A DNA stretch of 19,395 nucleotides, from positions 1-19,395 of the forward strand of contig ML770109.1 of the NCBI GenBank assembly GCA_009733575.1, given 5' to 3'. The translations under genes were made by a program, and so were the position numbers. Every line of letters begins with the position of its first letter. Positions within the stretch are counted from its first letter, which is position 1. Source of the stretch: Gymnopus androsaceus JB14. Its lineage: Eukaryota; Basidiomycota; Agaricomycetes; Agaricales; Omphalotaceae. Under the pieces are notes generated by a model. It was not told where the DNA came from. It worked only from the letters and a program-made list of their open reading frames with translations, and searched no databases. Of the stretch, positions 9,145 to 18,086 are shown one piece after another.

Positions 9145-9983
9145 TGGTCAAAGTGACTGGCGATCACCGCATCCTCTCCTAAGGCCACTAGCTGAGCGGT
9201 AGCATAGGGCTGGTATGGTCGGGGATGCAGGATAGGAGCGTGGGTTGCTGGAGCCACCACAGAAGGGGGGCGAATCGGCGCCTGAGGGTCCTGGTGGTCA
9301 TGCGGCTGTTGTAAGTAATTATACATAGAATTGTAAGGAAGATGAATATACGGAGCCAGAGACAGAACAAAACTGGTAAGAGACATTGGTTCGGAAGCAT
9401 TAGAAGAAAAAGACCAAGAAGAAATTGAATCGTCAGGCCTGCTCACAACAGTCTGCGAGCGGATTTGTGCAATCGAAGCACATGAACGCAATCGTTCAGA
9501 TGCAGTTGGAGGGCGTAAAGGAGCTGAGCGGGAAGGAGGCAAAGGACGGGAAATCATTGGTGCAATAACATTGGGCACATAAGAAGGATGAAGAGGAGCC
9601 GTCACAGTAGATATAGGCAAAGGAGTGGGTGGAGGGGCAGTATAAGGAATCTGAGAATGCGGAGACACAACATTTTGAGATGATGAAGAATGTAAAAAAT
9701 TTCGAACAATCGGAACGGCCTTGCGGAAAGAATTAGAGATTGACTGGGACAAAGACGGAAACAAAGGAAGGGATAAATTATTCTGTATATAAGGCGCACG
9801 ACCAGGACCACTACCCATCTGCGAACCCGGAAAAATTGTCGATGGAGATATGGCAGGTTGTCGAGGAACCGCTGTATGGATTGGAGCAGAAACTGGAGTT
9901 TGATATGCTTCAGATCCATTTTGTGTAGATCTATGAACCGGAGGCAATCTGGAGGGATCAATTCCTGGATGAGATCGGTTCAT
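9066..9983 (-). CDS. Pro/Ser-rich protein of unknown function, possibly a Gag-like retroelement remnant
   Basis: A 305-codon minus-strand frame runs from ATG 9983-9981 to a stop at 9066-9068. It is rich in Pro, Ser, Ala and Ile, without cysteine clusters, a zinc knuckle, protease or reverse-transcriptase motifs. Features include many PPP and SRPLPPSRSAPLRPP-type stretches and a short hydrophobic-aromatic block (SFVLSLAPYIHLPYNSMYNY). It is preceded on the minus strand by a duplicated leader-like block (10325-10064) and sits between two copies of a dispersed repeat. That setting suggests the 5' part of a retroelement whose enzymatic genes are absent, but this is inference. The sequence beyond 9066 belongs to another open frame, so the end may be a junction, a lost frame or an unrecognised intron. 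Confidence 0.45.
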   Translation of the reverse strand: MNRSHPGIDPSRLPPVHRSTQNGSEAYQTPVSAPIHTAVPRQPAISPSTIFPGSQMGSGPGRAPYIQNNLSLPLFPSLSQSISNSFRKAVPIVRNFLHSSSSQNVVSPHSQIPYTAPPPTPLPISTVTAPLHPSYVPNVIAPMISRPLPPSRSAPLRPPTASERLRSCASIAQIRSQTVVSRPDDSISSWSFSSNASEPMSLTSFVLSLAPYIHLPYNSMYNYLQQPHDHQDPQAPIRPPSVVAPATHAPILHPRPYQPYATAQLVALGEDAVIASHFDQCLVPGPSVVCPPTVAVPGHPVLQMT

Positions 9984-10063
9984 TGTGCATACAGATCCAG
10001 ATCCGGCAGCAAAATTTGACGAGAAACTTGAAGTTTGAGCTGTACGGTCCTAGTGACCGTTTT

Positions 10064-10325
10064 TCCGTTCGCCAGAAACGTCTCTAAAAATGACCCTTAA
10101 TCAAATAAAGGACACCATAACCTGTTGGAGGTCAAATCTAGAAACGATACCGTAAACAGAAAGAACCTCAGATGTCAAACGTAGAGAATCAACAGCTGTA
10201 TAAAATACCTAGAAACGATACCGGAAACAGAAAGAACTAAGGTAGTGTAAGTAGAGTCTCTAGGTATCACAGAAAGGAAAAATGTACCCTCAGATGTCGA
10301 ACGTAGAGAATCAACAGCTGAGGGA
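10064..10325 (-). repeat. Duplicated leader-like block upstream of the minus-strand Pro/Ser-rich frame
   Basis: Two modules alternate as A-B-A-B. Module A (CTAGAAACGATACCG plus AAACAGAAAGAA) occurs at 10138-10165 and 10209-10237. Module B (CTCAGATGTC-AACGTAGAG plus AATCAACAGCTG) occurs at 10167-10198 and 10289-10320. Copies differ by single substitutions. Read on the minus strand the block is followed by TCTGGCGAACGG near 10081-10070 and then the ATG at 9983. This arrangement resembles the end of an LTR plus a primer-binding-like leader of a Ty3-type element. I see no second copy that would prove an LTR, so the call stays at a local duplication. Confidence 0.5.
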
Positions 10326-10429
10326 AAAGTGTGGGAATGCGAAGTTTATAGCTACGCAGTCACATGAGAAACGAGACTATACCGAAATAAAGAACGCGAA
10401 TAAAGGGCGCCAAACTACACGTCCAACAT

Positions 10430-10975
10430 GCTGGCTCAGCCTGAAAGCCCCAGGCCGAAGCCAAGCCATGAAAATCCGGGCCAAGACTTTTGGCCTGGCC
10501 TGAGTTTCTGAAAGCCATGAGCCAGGGCTTCAGGCTGGGGCTTTTCACCATATAGTAGAAGGGTATTTGTGCAGCTGTAAGGACCAGTTTGACTCCAGTT
10601 TTATACAAATGAGCACTATTTTCAAGCTTGCTCAACCCTTTAAATCAATTTTCCCTTGTCTGTGACTTTGCTGATCCAAGTCAGCTTATTTTGGAAGTAT
10701 TCCCACAGTCTCAATCTCCATTGTACATTCCCTTTTCTCTTCCTTTCCACTCTATCTCACAATTGTATCCTCATAGGCAAGGTATTTCATGTAAAGTACA
10801 CTAAATATTACTTATGTTACAAAAAAATATACTCTGTTTCCCTATACAGAGAATGTTTACAGCCACCTGAAAAGCCCTGGCTTAGGCCAAAGCCAAGCCG
10901 GAGCCATGGGGGTGGGGCCCGGCCTCACTTTTGGAAAGCCAAAGCCCCGGCTTACTAGGCCAAAGCCGGGCCGGC
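10430..10975 (+). mobile_element. Dispersed repeat, right copy (full length), possible small non-autonomous element
   Basis: It has the same orientation and order as the copy at 7767-8222, but is extended by a GC-rich tail (10868-10975) full of AAAGCC/GGCC motifs. Head (10441-10500) and tail (10868-10945) resemble each other in direct orientation, sharing AAGCCAAGCC, an ATG-containing GC stretch and ACTTTTGG. The outermost bases are GCTGGC at the start and, in reverse complement, GCCGGC at the end. ACAT stands on both sides (10426-10429 and 10976-10979), a possible 4-bp target duplication that could be chance. No transposase is encoded. The element class is unknown. Confidence 0.6.
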
Positions 10976-11816
10976 ACATCACTACTCGGAGTCATAATTG
11001 CAATGCAACATATAATGAAGCACCCATAGCTAATATTAAGGGAAATAATTCACTAGTTTTGATGCCATCTGGCAAGGTGAGACCAACTCTGAAAGACCTT
11101 GCATACATTGTAATGTGCTGAGTCAGACATATTTTTATTATTGGCCAAAATCTATGTTATAAGGCACTTTGAAAATTGGCCATAGATAGATAGATACATA
11201 GATAGCATGATCCCATTGCGGAACTACCGGAGGTGATGGGGACTGTAACTAGTACACGGTAAATAATTTGCTATGTACTCTATGTACCAACTTAACCTCG
11301 ATTTTCAATGTTTTTCAGGGCTGGCATGGGTTGGCCTCCGGATCCATGTTTGTTGATGCTTGGGCTCGGATTTTGAGCTTCTTTGGAGTTGAAGTACGAT
11401 CTGGCAGTGACACTGTTCAAGGCAAAAGCGAAAGCAGCGGATGAGTTTTAGCATTAGACAGTTAGACAGACTATGAATTATTTCGTTGTGACTGGAAGTA
11501 GATAATAACAAACTAGCTGGAGATGCAATGTGATGTAGGCTTGCTGCAGGATATGTGTAAATTTCTCAGTATCTTTGCGGTAGAGGCTAGAAATGCGGTA
11601 TGGTCATCTCCCGTGGAATTTCTACATGTTTCCAAGTTAAACTTTTGAGCAGTTTCAAGCCTATCCCCCTGGTGAGATCTTTCATCCAAAGCCTACAATT
11701 CAGTGATCCTAACCTGGCTTGGCGTGAAACTCTAATGATGCAGGTCGAGAAGGATATTCCAAATTAAACCGCATTGTGGTCTAGGAAGTAAGAATGATGT
11801 TTTACTTGCCTTGGTG
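10976..11816. other. No supported gene; one microsatellite and one exon-like fragment
   Basis: A short TAGA microsatellite lies at 11182-11205. At 11319-11444 a frame opens directly after a good acceptor (TTAAC branch, TTTTTCAG). It reads GWHGLASGSMFVDAWARILS and ends SGSDTVQGKSESSG before TGA. It looks like a terminal exon, but the only nearby donor that fits (GTAAAT at 11259) joins a frame containing a stop. It may be a fragment of a lost gene or chance. Nothing else is recognised. Confidence 0.35.
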
Positions 11817-12730
11817 ACGGCTGCACCGGAATTTGGTGATTTTGTAAGAATTTGAAACGTAGGTTCTGTAAGATCGCAAATCCTAAGAATCTAGGATAAT
11901 TTACTCAAAATTTTCAAGAATCACAAAGTTTTGCATTTTTTCAAGAGCCATCATGACTAAGCTCTCCAACTTTCAAGAATCTCGTTGACGCACTCTTCAG
12001 AAATTATCAAATTCGCATTCTTCAAGATCTTTACCTTCGTAAACCGCAGTATTTCGCGTGCAAGGCTGAGCAAGCCACTGAGAGTCACATGAAACTGCCT
12101 AGCTGATTATAAAAGGTTCAAAAGGAAAGAAAAAAATTTCGCTTCTTCGTTCCTCTCCACCATCAAACCCAACTTCAGTCCTCAGATTCAAGTCTCAAAG
12201 TCCATTTCCGCTCAATGCTTCAAGGTTTGACAAGACAACATTCACTATATAATGCAACATCGTTAGTTCAAGCAGTCAAAGTACCCAATGTACTCAACAT
12301 TCATTGCCATCGCTGTTACCGTTGTCGCCGTCAAAATTTTCCTCAAATTTGTTGCAGCTCTGTTATGCCCTTGATAGTCATAATTTTTTGTATTGTACGG
12401 TTTGTATGTATGTAGTTTGCGAGCAAATAAAAAATTCTTTTCCTTTTAAATTTTTTTTTTTTTCCAACGGTCTGAAATGAGGAGGAACGGGAGCGGAATA
12501 CAAGTGAAACGGAAGCGTGCTGGGCTTTTGCTGCGGGCAATGCGTGATGAGATATTTACAAGAGGATATAATAAATTCTTAAGATTTGTGGAAAAACTTC
12601 TTCGGATTGATGACTTTTGTGAAATCTTGAGAGCACGGGCGCTCCTCTATCTTCGGAATATCTTATTGAATGTCACTCGATTCTTAAGATCCAAAATCCC
12701 CAAGAATATCTTGGGTTTCCGTGCAGCCGT
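11817..12730. mobile_element. Candidate hAT-like foldback/MITE element, about 914 bp
   Basis: The left end ACGGCTGCACCGGAA (11817-11831) matches the reverse complement of the right end ACGGCTGCACGGAAA (12716-12730). Gapped similarity continues inward (GG-GATTTTG ... AAGAAT). Both arms are dense in short copies of AAGAAT or TTCAAGAATC in opposite orientations, resembling the subterminal transposase-binding motifs of hAT elements. The middle is unrelated to the arms. I could not find a convincing 8-bp target duplication, so boundaries may be off by a few bases. CCTTG occurs just outside both ends, but at different offsets. No transposase is encoded. Confidence 0.45.
12288..12374 (+). CDS. Hydrophobic 28-residue peptide or truncated signal-peptide exon
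   Basis: ATG 12288 opens 28 codons ending TGA 12372-12374. The product starts MYSTFIAIAVTVVAVKIFLK and is almost wholly hydrophobic, like a secretory signal or a single membrane span. The setting looks like a complete small transcription unit: TATAAAA at 12108-12114, a pyrimidine-rich leader at about 12140-12210, a possible intron before the ATG (acceptor-like GTTAG or AGCAG near 12265-12274), and AATAAA at 12426-12431. It lies wholly inside the foldback candidate 11817-12730. It could be the start of a captured secreted-protein gene that lost the rest. It is too short to confirm as coding. Confidence 0.3.
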   Translation: MYSTFIAIAVTVVAVKIFLKFVAALLCP

Positions 12731-13573
12731 GTACCTTGTACTGCTGCTAAACCTGCTGTAGATCAGATCCATCTATCCGGTCACTCACTGCCGAGAATAT
12801 GTATCGCGCTGCTCTCTACCCATATAACGCCAGTGTACTGTACATAAAAATACTGTTATACCTCTGTTACCAAGATAGATCGAAAGTCTACCTCTGGTGA
12901 AAGAAACCTGAAAGATACATAGCCTTGGCCAAATTCGAACAGGTTTTACCTGTACCATGACTGACTAGATTGAACTGTAAGAGCAAGGTCCTGCTAGATT
13001 AGCAGTGTTCAATTTACCGGTAATTTCCAGGTCAGTCGGGGACCTGCCGCTGCACCAAGCTTCGATTTGCAGCAAGCTGCCTCTGCATGCCAGTGTATGG
13101 TTAGACCTTGAAGTACTTCTATTGAGGATCGTGGATTCAGGCCGCCTGCTCGTACGGGTAGCGGAGTCCTGCGTCCTGATATGTTATAGCGCAAGTCGAG
13201 TGACCGGTGAAGCTCGAGTAGACTGGAGAATGAGGAGATGATATGCGGCTAGGCGGCTCGTGAATGATATTTTGCAAGTACACATATCGTACCTTAGTAA
13301 TGTCCACCCCTAAACTTGACGCGTTGTTCATGGACTTGAAGCACGATGCATTCCTATCGAAAACTCACTGGCACCAATACTAAAGAAAGGACTATTTTTC
13401 GAATGTCGAAATTCATCTTCCGAATACATCGTCGTTCCTACGTCTATCGTTTAGCTATTCCAGCCGACTTCTGAAACCTGGATTAAATAATGAAGAGATG
13501 AGGGACGAAGAAGAGTGCCGACCCTTAAGGATTCTGAGGTGGATGAAATTGGATGCGGTCAAAATACGGTGAA
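12731..13573. other. No gene recognised; contains one of two short direct repeats
   Basis: Open frames here are short, overlap on both strands and lack protein-like features. The only structure noted is the 13198-13247 repeat. Confidence 0.4.
13198..13247 (+). repeat. Short direct repeat, copy 1
   Basis: GAGTGACCGGTGAAGCT, then CGAGTAGACTGGAGAATGA and a TATGC(C)GG end, matches 13779-13822. This copy carries about eight extra bases (GGAGATGA) before TATGC. The two copies are about 580 bp apart and bracket a tRNA-like relic. Confidence 0.75.
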
Positions 13574-13645
13574 TCCGATGTGGTGTAGTTGAATCTGCAA
13601 CAATTACTAGCGCGATAGCCCGGGGTTCGATTCTCCGTATCGGAA
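13574..13645 (+). tRNA. tRNA-Glu-like pseudogene or tRNA-derived element head
   Basis: The 72-nt stretch has a fully paired 7-bp acceptor stem (TCCGATG with TATCGGA, one G-U), an A-box-like TGGTGTAGTTGA, and a T arm of five pairs (CGGGG-TTCGATT-CTCCG, one G-U) containing the B box GGTTCGATTC. Length and start/end resemble eukaryotic tRNA-Glu. The D and anticodon arms do not fold: the 3' anticodon strand GCGAT has no partner and no standard anticodon loop (T before the anticodon) can be placed. It is therefore probably a tRNA relic or the RNA polymerase III head of a SINE, not a working tRNA. Confidence 0.5.
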
Positions 13646-13778
13646 GTGAGATTTGATTCTGAGCCCTTATTTTTAGCTACCAATCTGAACCAGAGTCTGG
13701 GTGTTAGCTTATTCGTTCTTTCATTGCATGGCAAAGACCTTGAAGATATAAGGATAACGGTCTTAAGTATATTTGTTT

Positions 13779-13822
13779 GAGTGACCGGTGAAGCTGGAGT
13801 AGACTGGAGAATGATATGCCGG
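13779..13822 (+). repeat. Short direct repeat, copy 2
   Basis: GAGTGACCGGTGAAGCT, then GGAGTAGACTGGAGAATGA and TATGCCGG, the partner of 13198-13247, with one substitution and without the eight extra bases. Confidence 0.75.
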
Positions 13823-14014
13823 GATGAAACAGTGTGACCGCTTGAGACTTGCTCTTTCATTCCATCTTCTGATAACTCCGAGTATCTTCCTCAAGCCTCC
13901 AGATTCATACAACGCGTGTATTTTTATCTCAATCAATTATGGCCCTCGGCATGCGCAACGGCGAGCATGGGTTGAGTCTAAAAAAACTTTCCCATCTCTG
14001 CGACTTGGACCACC

Positions 14015-17000
14015 ATGACGCATCTCCAACTGCTTCTAATCATCTCCTGGACCGCCATTTGCTCAGTGGTCCTTCTTATAGTCCATGGTTTACTCGTCAA
14101 ATTTGACTGGGTTGGAAATGATGATGATAGTCTCGAGGTTACGGAAAATAAACCGAAACCACCACGCGTATTCGCAGCCCTGCGTTTTCTAGGTTGTTTG
14201 GTAATCTTCGGATTGGAGGTCGCGGAAGCTGTCAAAGATAGACGCGTAGGGGAGTCGCGGTCGAAGGATATCGATGTTATACTGTGCTTGGTATTTGTGA
14301 GTATTCTTTTCTAATGTAGATATAACTTTCTAACTACTTCTATATAGGCTTATACCACCGTCCTTGCACTATTAGCCCTTCTCCTCCTCACGACGACTCC
14401 GCGATGGAGCATTCTTTACAAAAGACACGTTAATACTGTTTTATTAGTTGCTCTTGGTGTATATGCCGTACGAGACTTGGCTCCCCTCGTCCGAACCTCT
14501 GACGCCGAGCATCGCGGAAGGGCCTTATCATGGGCCAAAATTGCGCTATTATTCCTGACGGCAGTAGTGATACCCCTTGCTAGTCCGAGGGTATGGATTC
14601 CGGTCCAGGCGAATGCAGACACGGTCTCCTCCCCAAACCCTGAACAAATCGCGTCCCCTCTCTCCCTCCTCTTCTTCGCCTTTCTCGATCCTATTGTATG
14701 GAAAGCCTACCGCGTGGCCCATCTTCCTGCCTCGGAACTTCCCCACCTCGCAGATAGCGATCGCGTGGCCTGGTTAAAGAAACGATGGTTCCCAAGTTTA
14801 GAACGGTATTCGAGTGCCAATATAGGCCAACCCAAACCAAACCGAAAGAGGTCCATGCCTCACACTCTACTTTGGATGTTTCGTTGGACGTGGATGAAGA
14901 TTGGTGTTGCAATGTTGACTTTGGCGTGTGGAAATTTGGGTTCACCGGTCGCTGTTAATAAGTTGCTTTCGTGAGTGTTGCGCTTTGAGTTGTTCTACAG
15001 GAAAGTTAAATTTTCATCAGTTATCTCGAATCTCAAGCCTCATCAAGCCCTTCATCCTCCATCCGGCCGTGGTTCTGGATCCTATTGCTATTCATCAGTC
15101 CGCTCGCCGTTACACTATCAATGGAATGGTACATGCGCATCGCATTGCGTTTGAATGTCCAAGTCGACGCGTTGATTACTCAATTAGTGTTTGAACATTC
15201 TTTGAGGATCAGGGTCAAGGCGAATACTGCAGGAGCCTCGGGGAAATCTATTCCAAAGTCTATAGAATCGGAATCAAAAAAGAAAGGGACCGAAGGAGGA
15301 GACTCGTCCCACAACAACAACAACAACAACAAAAGCAGAAGACTCCAGGAAAAAAGGGCAAAAAATCCGGTGGCGCGACGAAATCCACTTCTGGCCGAAT
15401 CAACAACCTCGTCACTACTGACTTGTCCAACATGGCCGAGCTCAGAAATTGGATGTTTGTCTTTCTTCAAAGACCATTCGAGTTTGTATTGAGTGCGGCG
15501 TTTTTGTATGGGATTTTGGGATGGAGGTGAGTCTGGATTTCGATAGGCTGATGATTTATCTTATCCATTCTACTCTACTCTACAGCTCATTCGTAGGGAT
15601 CGGACTCATGTTTGCGCTTGCACCGATACCTGTCAAAATCATCAACGCGGGAAGAAAGGTTTTCCTCGAGAGGATGCGCAAGACGGATTGGAGGGTGGAG
15701 GTGTTTGGGGATGGTACGTATCATCTAGTTCCTTATCCGCCCATCATAGCTTATATCGATCTATCTGTTGCGCTCGTTCACAGTCATGTCCGTTCTGAGG
15801 ATGGTCAAATTGTTCGGATGGGAAGCAAAGATGTCTAAACGTATTGCGGACGTGAGGAAGGAAGAGTTGAAGTTGTTGAAGAAAAGGAGGATGTATTGGA
15901 TGGGGAGTGAGTTGAGCAAGTGAGTGTTTGTTTGTTCGGCTTCCGGTCCATATATAAATCACTAATGCTGTTTATTCTATAGTTATTTAGTCCCTTTGGT
16001 TGCGGTCACTGGATGTTTCGCTACTTTGTGAGTGTTTAAATGTTAATGCTGAACTGACGCTGACAATGGCATTGGTCTTTTGCAGCGTATGTCGTTCAAA
16101 TATTCATTTTGAATCCTGATACATGCAATTTAACCTGTATACACGCAGACTCTAATAATGAAGCAAGACCTCACTCCATCCCGCGTGTTCTCCTCCCTTG
16201 TGGTATTCGAACGGTTACAACAACATGTTCGCTTCCTAGTGGTTAATCTGAACAAGTATTATACCGGATTGATATCCATAGCCAGAATTGAGGAGTTTTT
16301 GGCGGAGGTGAGCAATATGGATGGTTAAAGACGTCGTCGATATAACTGACAGACATATTTCTATAGACGGAACTCATCGACTCCTTTGATCCTTCCTCGA
16401 CGTCGTCCGTCGTCGTAGGATCGTTAGACGCGGAATCCGAATCGCCCTCAAGTAGCTCCGCTTCTTCGACGGTTGTCGCTTTGGCGGAAGACGATGTTTT
16501 AGTAGATCGTCAGCCTCGTGAACAGGAGCAGGACTCGGAGCAGCTTATAATCGGGTTTAGTAACGCAACGTTTTCATGGAGCAAGGAGGATGAGGAGATT
16601 TTTGCTGCTACCACTTCCTCCGCCATTCCTCCCGCTGTTGGTCTGCTGCTACAAGAAGAAGAAGAAGCTCCTGCGCCTCCCCAAGCAGAGGCCGGGCTCG
16701 GATTCTCTCAAGTCCGGAAGTTTTTCCTCACTATTTCCGATACTGTTTTGTTCCACCGTAACTGTATCAATCTGATTATCGGACCTACTGGGAGTGGGAA
16801 GACTGCGATGCTGTTGGCGTTATTGGGTATGTGCTTTTGCCCATATAGTGTAACCATCTAATGCGTCCCTGTAATCCCTCTCAGGTGAAATGCATTTCAT
16901 TCCAATGCCAGCATCATCCCGATCCCCGTCTACGGTGAACGACGAATTGGAAGATAGCTCGAAAAACTCCAGTTTGAGGGGGAGGTCTGCTATGGATGCG

Positions 17001-17258
17001 AGTGTCAAGGGTTCGGGATCGTGGTATAGTCTTCCTCGAGACTCAGGGCATGGTCGTGGTCACGGCGTAGGGGGTGTGGCGTATGCAGCGCAGGAGTCTT
17101 GGGTGCAAAACGAGACAATCAGGGTATGTTTATCCCTCCCTTGTTCGTCATTCGCTAATTTTTCCCCCCTCCGACAGGACAACATTCTCTTCCACTCTCC
17201 CTTCGATGAAGAGCGCTACAACAAGGTGTTATATCAGTGCGCACTCGAGCGTGATCTC
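14015..17258 (+). pseudogene. 5' half of an ABCC-type (MRP/Ycf1/Ybt1-like) ABC transporter, truncated in NBD1
   Basis: Full fungal ABCC proteins are membrane exporters of conjugates and drugs, about 1400-1600 residues (TMD0, TMD1, NBD1, TMD2, NBD2). Here about 886 codons remain. ATG 14015 follows an in-frame TAA and has the context CACC. Exons: 14015-14296, 14348-14970, 15021-15526, 15586-15713, 15784-15919, 15983-16027, 16086, 16149-16307, 16367-16826, 16885-17123 and 17178 to about 17258, joined by 50-70 nt GT-AG introns. Motifs include SPLSLLFFAFLDPIVWKAYR, ITQLVFEHSLRIRVKA, VMSVLRMVKLFGWE, TLIMKQDLTPSRVFSSLVVF, Walker A GPTGSGKT, the Q-loop AAQESWVQNETIR and FDEERYNKVLYQCALERDL. The LSGGQ signature, Walker B, TMD2 and NBD2 are absent. 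One frameshift (a base missing) lies in the linker near 15270-15312, next to a (CAA)n run. Regulation is not visible. Confidence 0.88.
16028..16148 (+). other. Two introns flanking an apparent one-nucleotide exon (C at 16086)
   Basis: The exon before ends ...GCT ACT TT at 16027 (phase 2), and the exon after begins ACT CTA ATA ATG at 16149 (phase 0), so exactly one base is required between them. The interval contains a good acceptor, GGTCTTTTGCAG, ending at 16085 with CTGAC upstream, and a good donor, GTATGT, starting at 16087, leaving the single C at 16086. The two resulting introns are 58 and 62 nt, like their neighbours; a single intron would be 121 nt. Splicing both gives TTC (Phe) and the peptide ATFTLIMKQDL, which fits the family's ATYTLIMK. 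Confidence 0.6.
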
Positions 17259-17810
17259 ACCTTACATCGCCTTCCGTGCCTTATTCTTCATTGGCTGCGA
17301 ATTACAGTGACCCTGCATACGGAGACCTGGAACTGTGCGCTGTGGACTCGTCTTTGAGCTCACATAATATGTCAAGCTCTTGCAAAACTTTGCTACACGA
17401 ACTTCCTCTGCCTCTTCCGGGTGTAAAAAACCACTCGGTTCCTACACTCTTTGCTCGATTTGATAGTTTCTTGGTCACCCACTTCCGTCTGGAACATTTC
17501 AACGGGAATTTGTTCAATGTTACTGGCTATCAAAGCGTAGTACGCATAATATTTTTCCGAATTGGGTTTCGATTTAGCTGACATATATGTGCTATTGCCT
17601 CAGGCTACTATCGAAGACCCAAAGCAGCCTTACTGGGCGCGGAAGGCAACGGGAGAATCTCCCATTACCGCTGAATTCGTGTATGATTCCGAACGCGTAG
17701 TTGGATTTGGCATCACCGGAGGATTCTGGGGTCCAATAGGCATGGAAGTGGAAGATCCCAAAGGTGAAACGGTCAGGGAGAGAGCGAAGGTTTGGTATAG
17801 TAGAAAATGA
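17259..17810 (+). pseudogene. 3' tail of a beta-lactamase/transpeptidase-like serine hydrolase
   Basis: From about 17255 a different frame reads LTSPSVPYSSLAANYSDPAYG, the cysteine-containing ELCAVDSS, then FLVTHFRLEHFNGNLFNV, an intron (17537-17603, or donor 17540), DPKQPYWARK, AEFVYDSERVVGFGITGGFW and ETVRERAKVWYSRK before TGA 17808-17810. The order 'THxRLxxFxGNxF ... EFVxDxxxxVxGFxI ... G-x-TVRExAxxW' is the C-terminal domain of fungal beta-lactamase-related serine hydrolases as I know them. The catalytic part (SxxK, YxN) is absent. An in-frame TGA (17252-17254) lies just upstream, and the ABC transporter occupies that sequence. It is therefore a 3' fragment fused out of frame to the ABC fragment, by rearrangement or assembly joining. 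Confidence 0.6.
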
Positions 17811-18086
17811 TTTTTTTTTCATTAATTCTGCTTATAATCCAAGCTGTTCAGTTATAATTAGCAATTCTCGAAACCTCTGTCACAATATATTCCGTATACA
17901 GCTCTTTTCTAGTCATGCGCCGTCATCAGAATAATAGGTGGATCGTGAATGATATCGGGCCCGAGCATGATAGTATGATGAGCACAATATCGATTTTGGG
18001 TGCGTTTGAAAGACCCGATAGATCGATTTTGAGGGCAGGATGGTAAGGAAGCTGGCGCGGTGGCTAGGCCCGCCAACCCACCGTCG

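Noticed and set aside
14549..15470. Minus-strand open frames opposite the ABC exons
   Set aside because: They are antisense shadows of well-supported, spliced plus-strand coding sequence.
17226..17310. Intron joining ABC exon 11 to the hydrolase tail (GTGTTA...TTACAG)
   Set aside because: The splice would enter an immediate stop (TGA) and remove sequence that is conserved in ABCC proteins.
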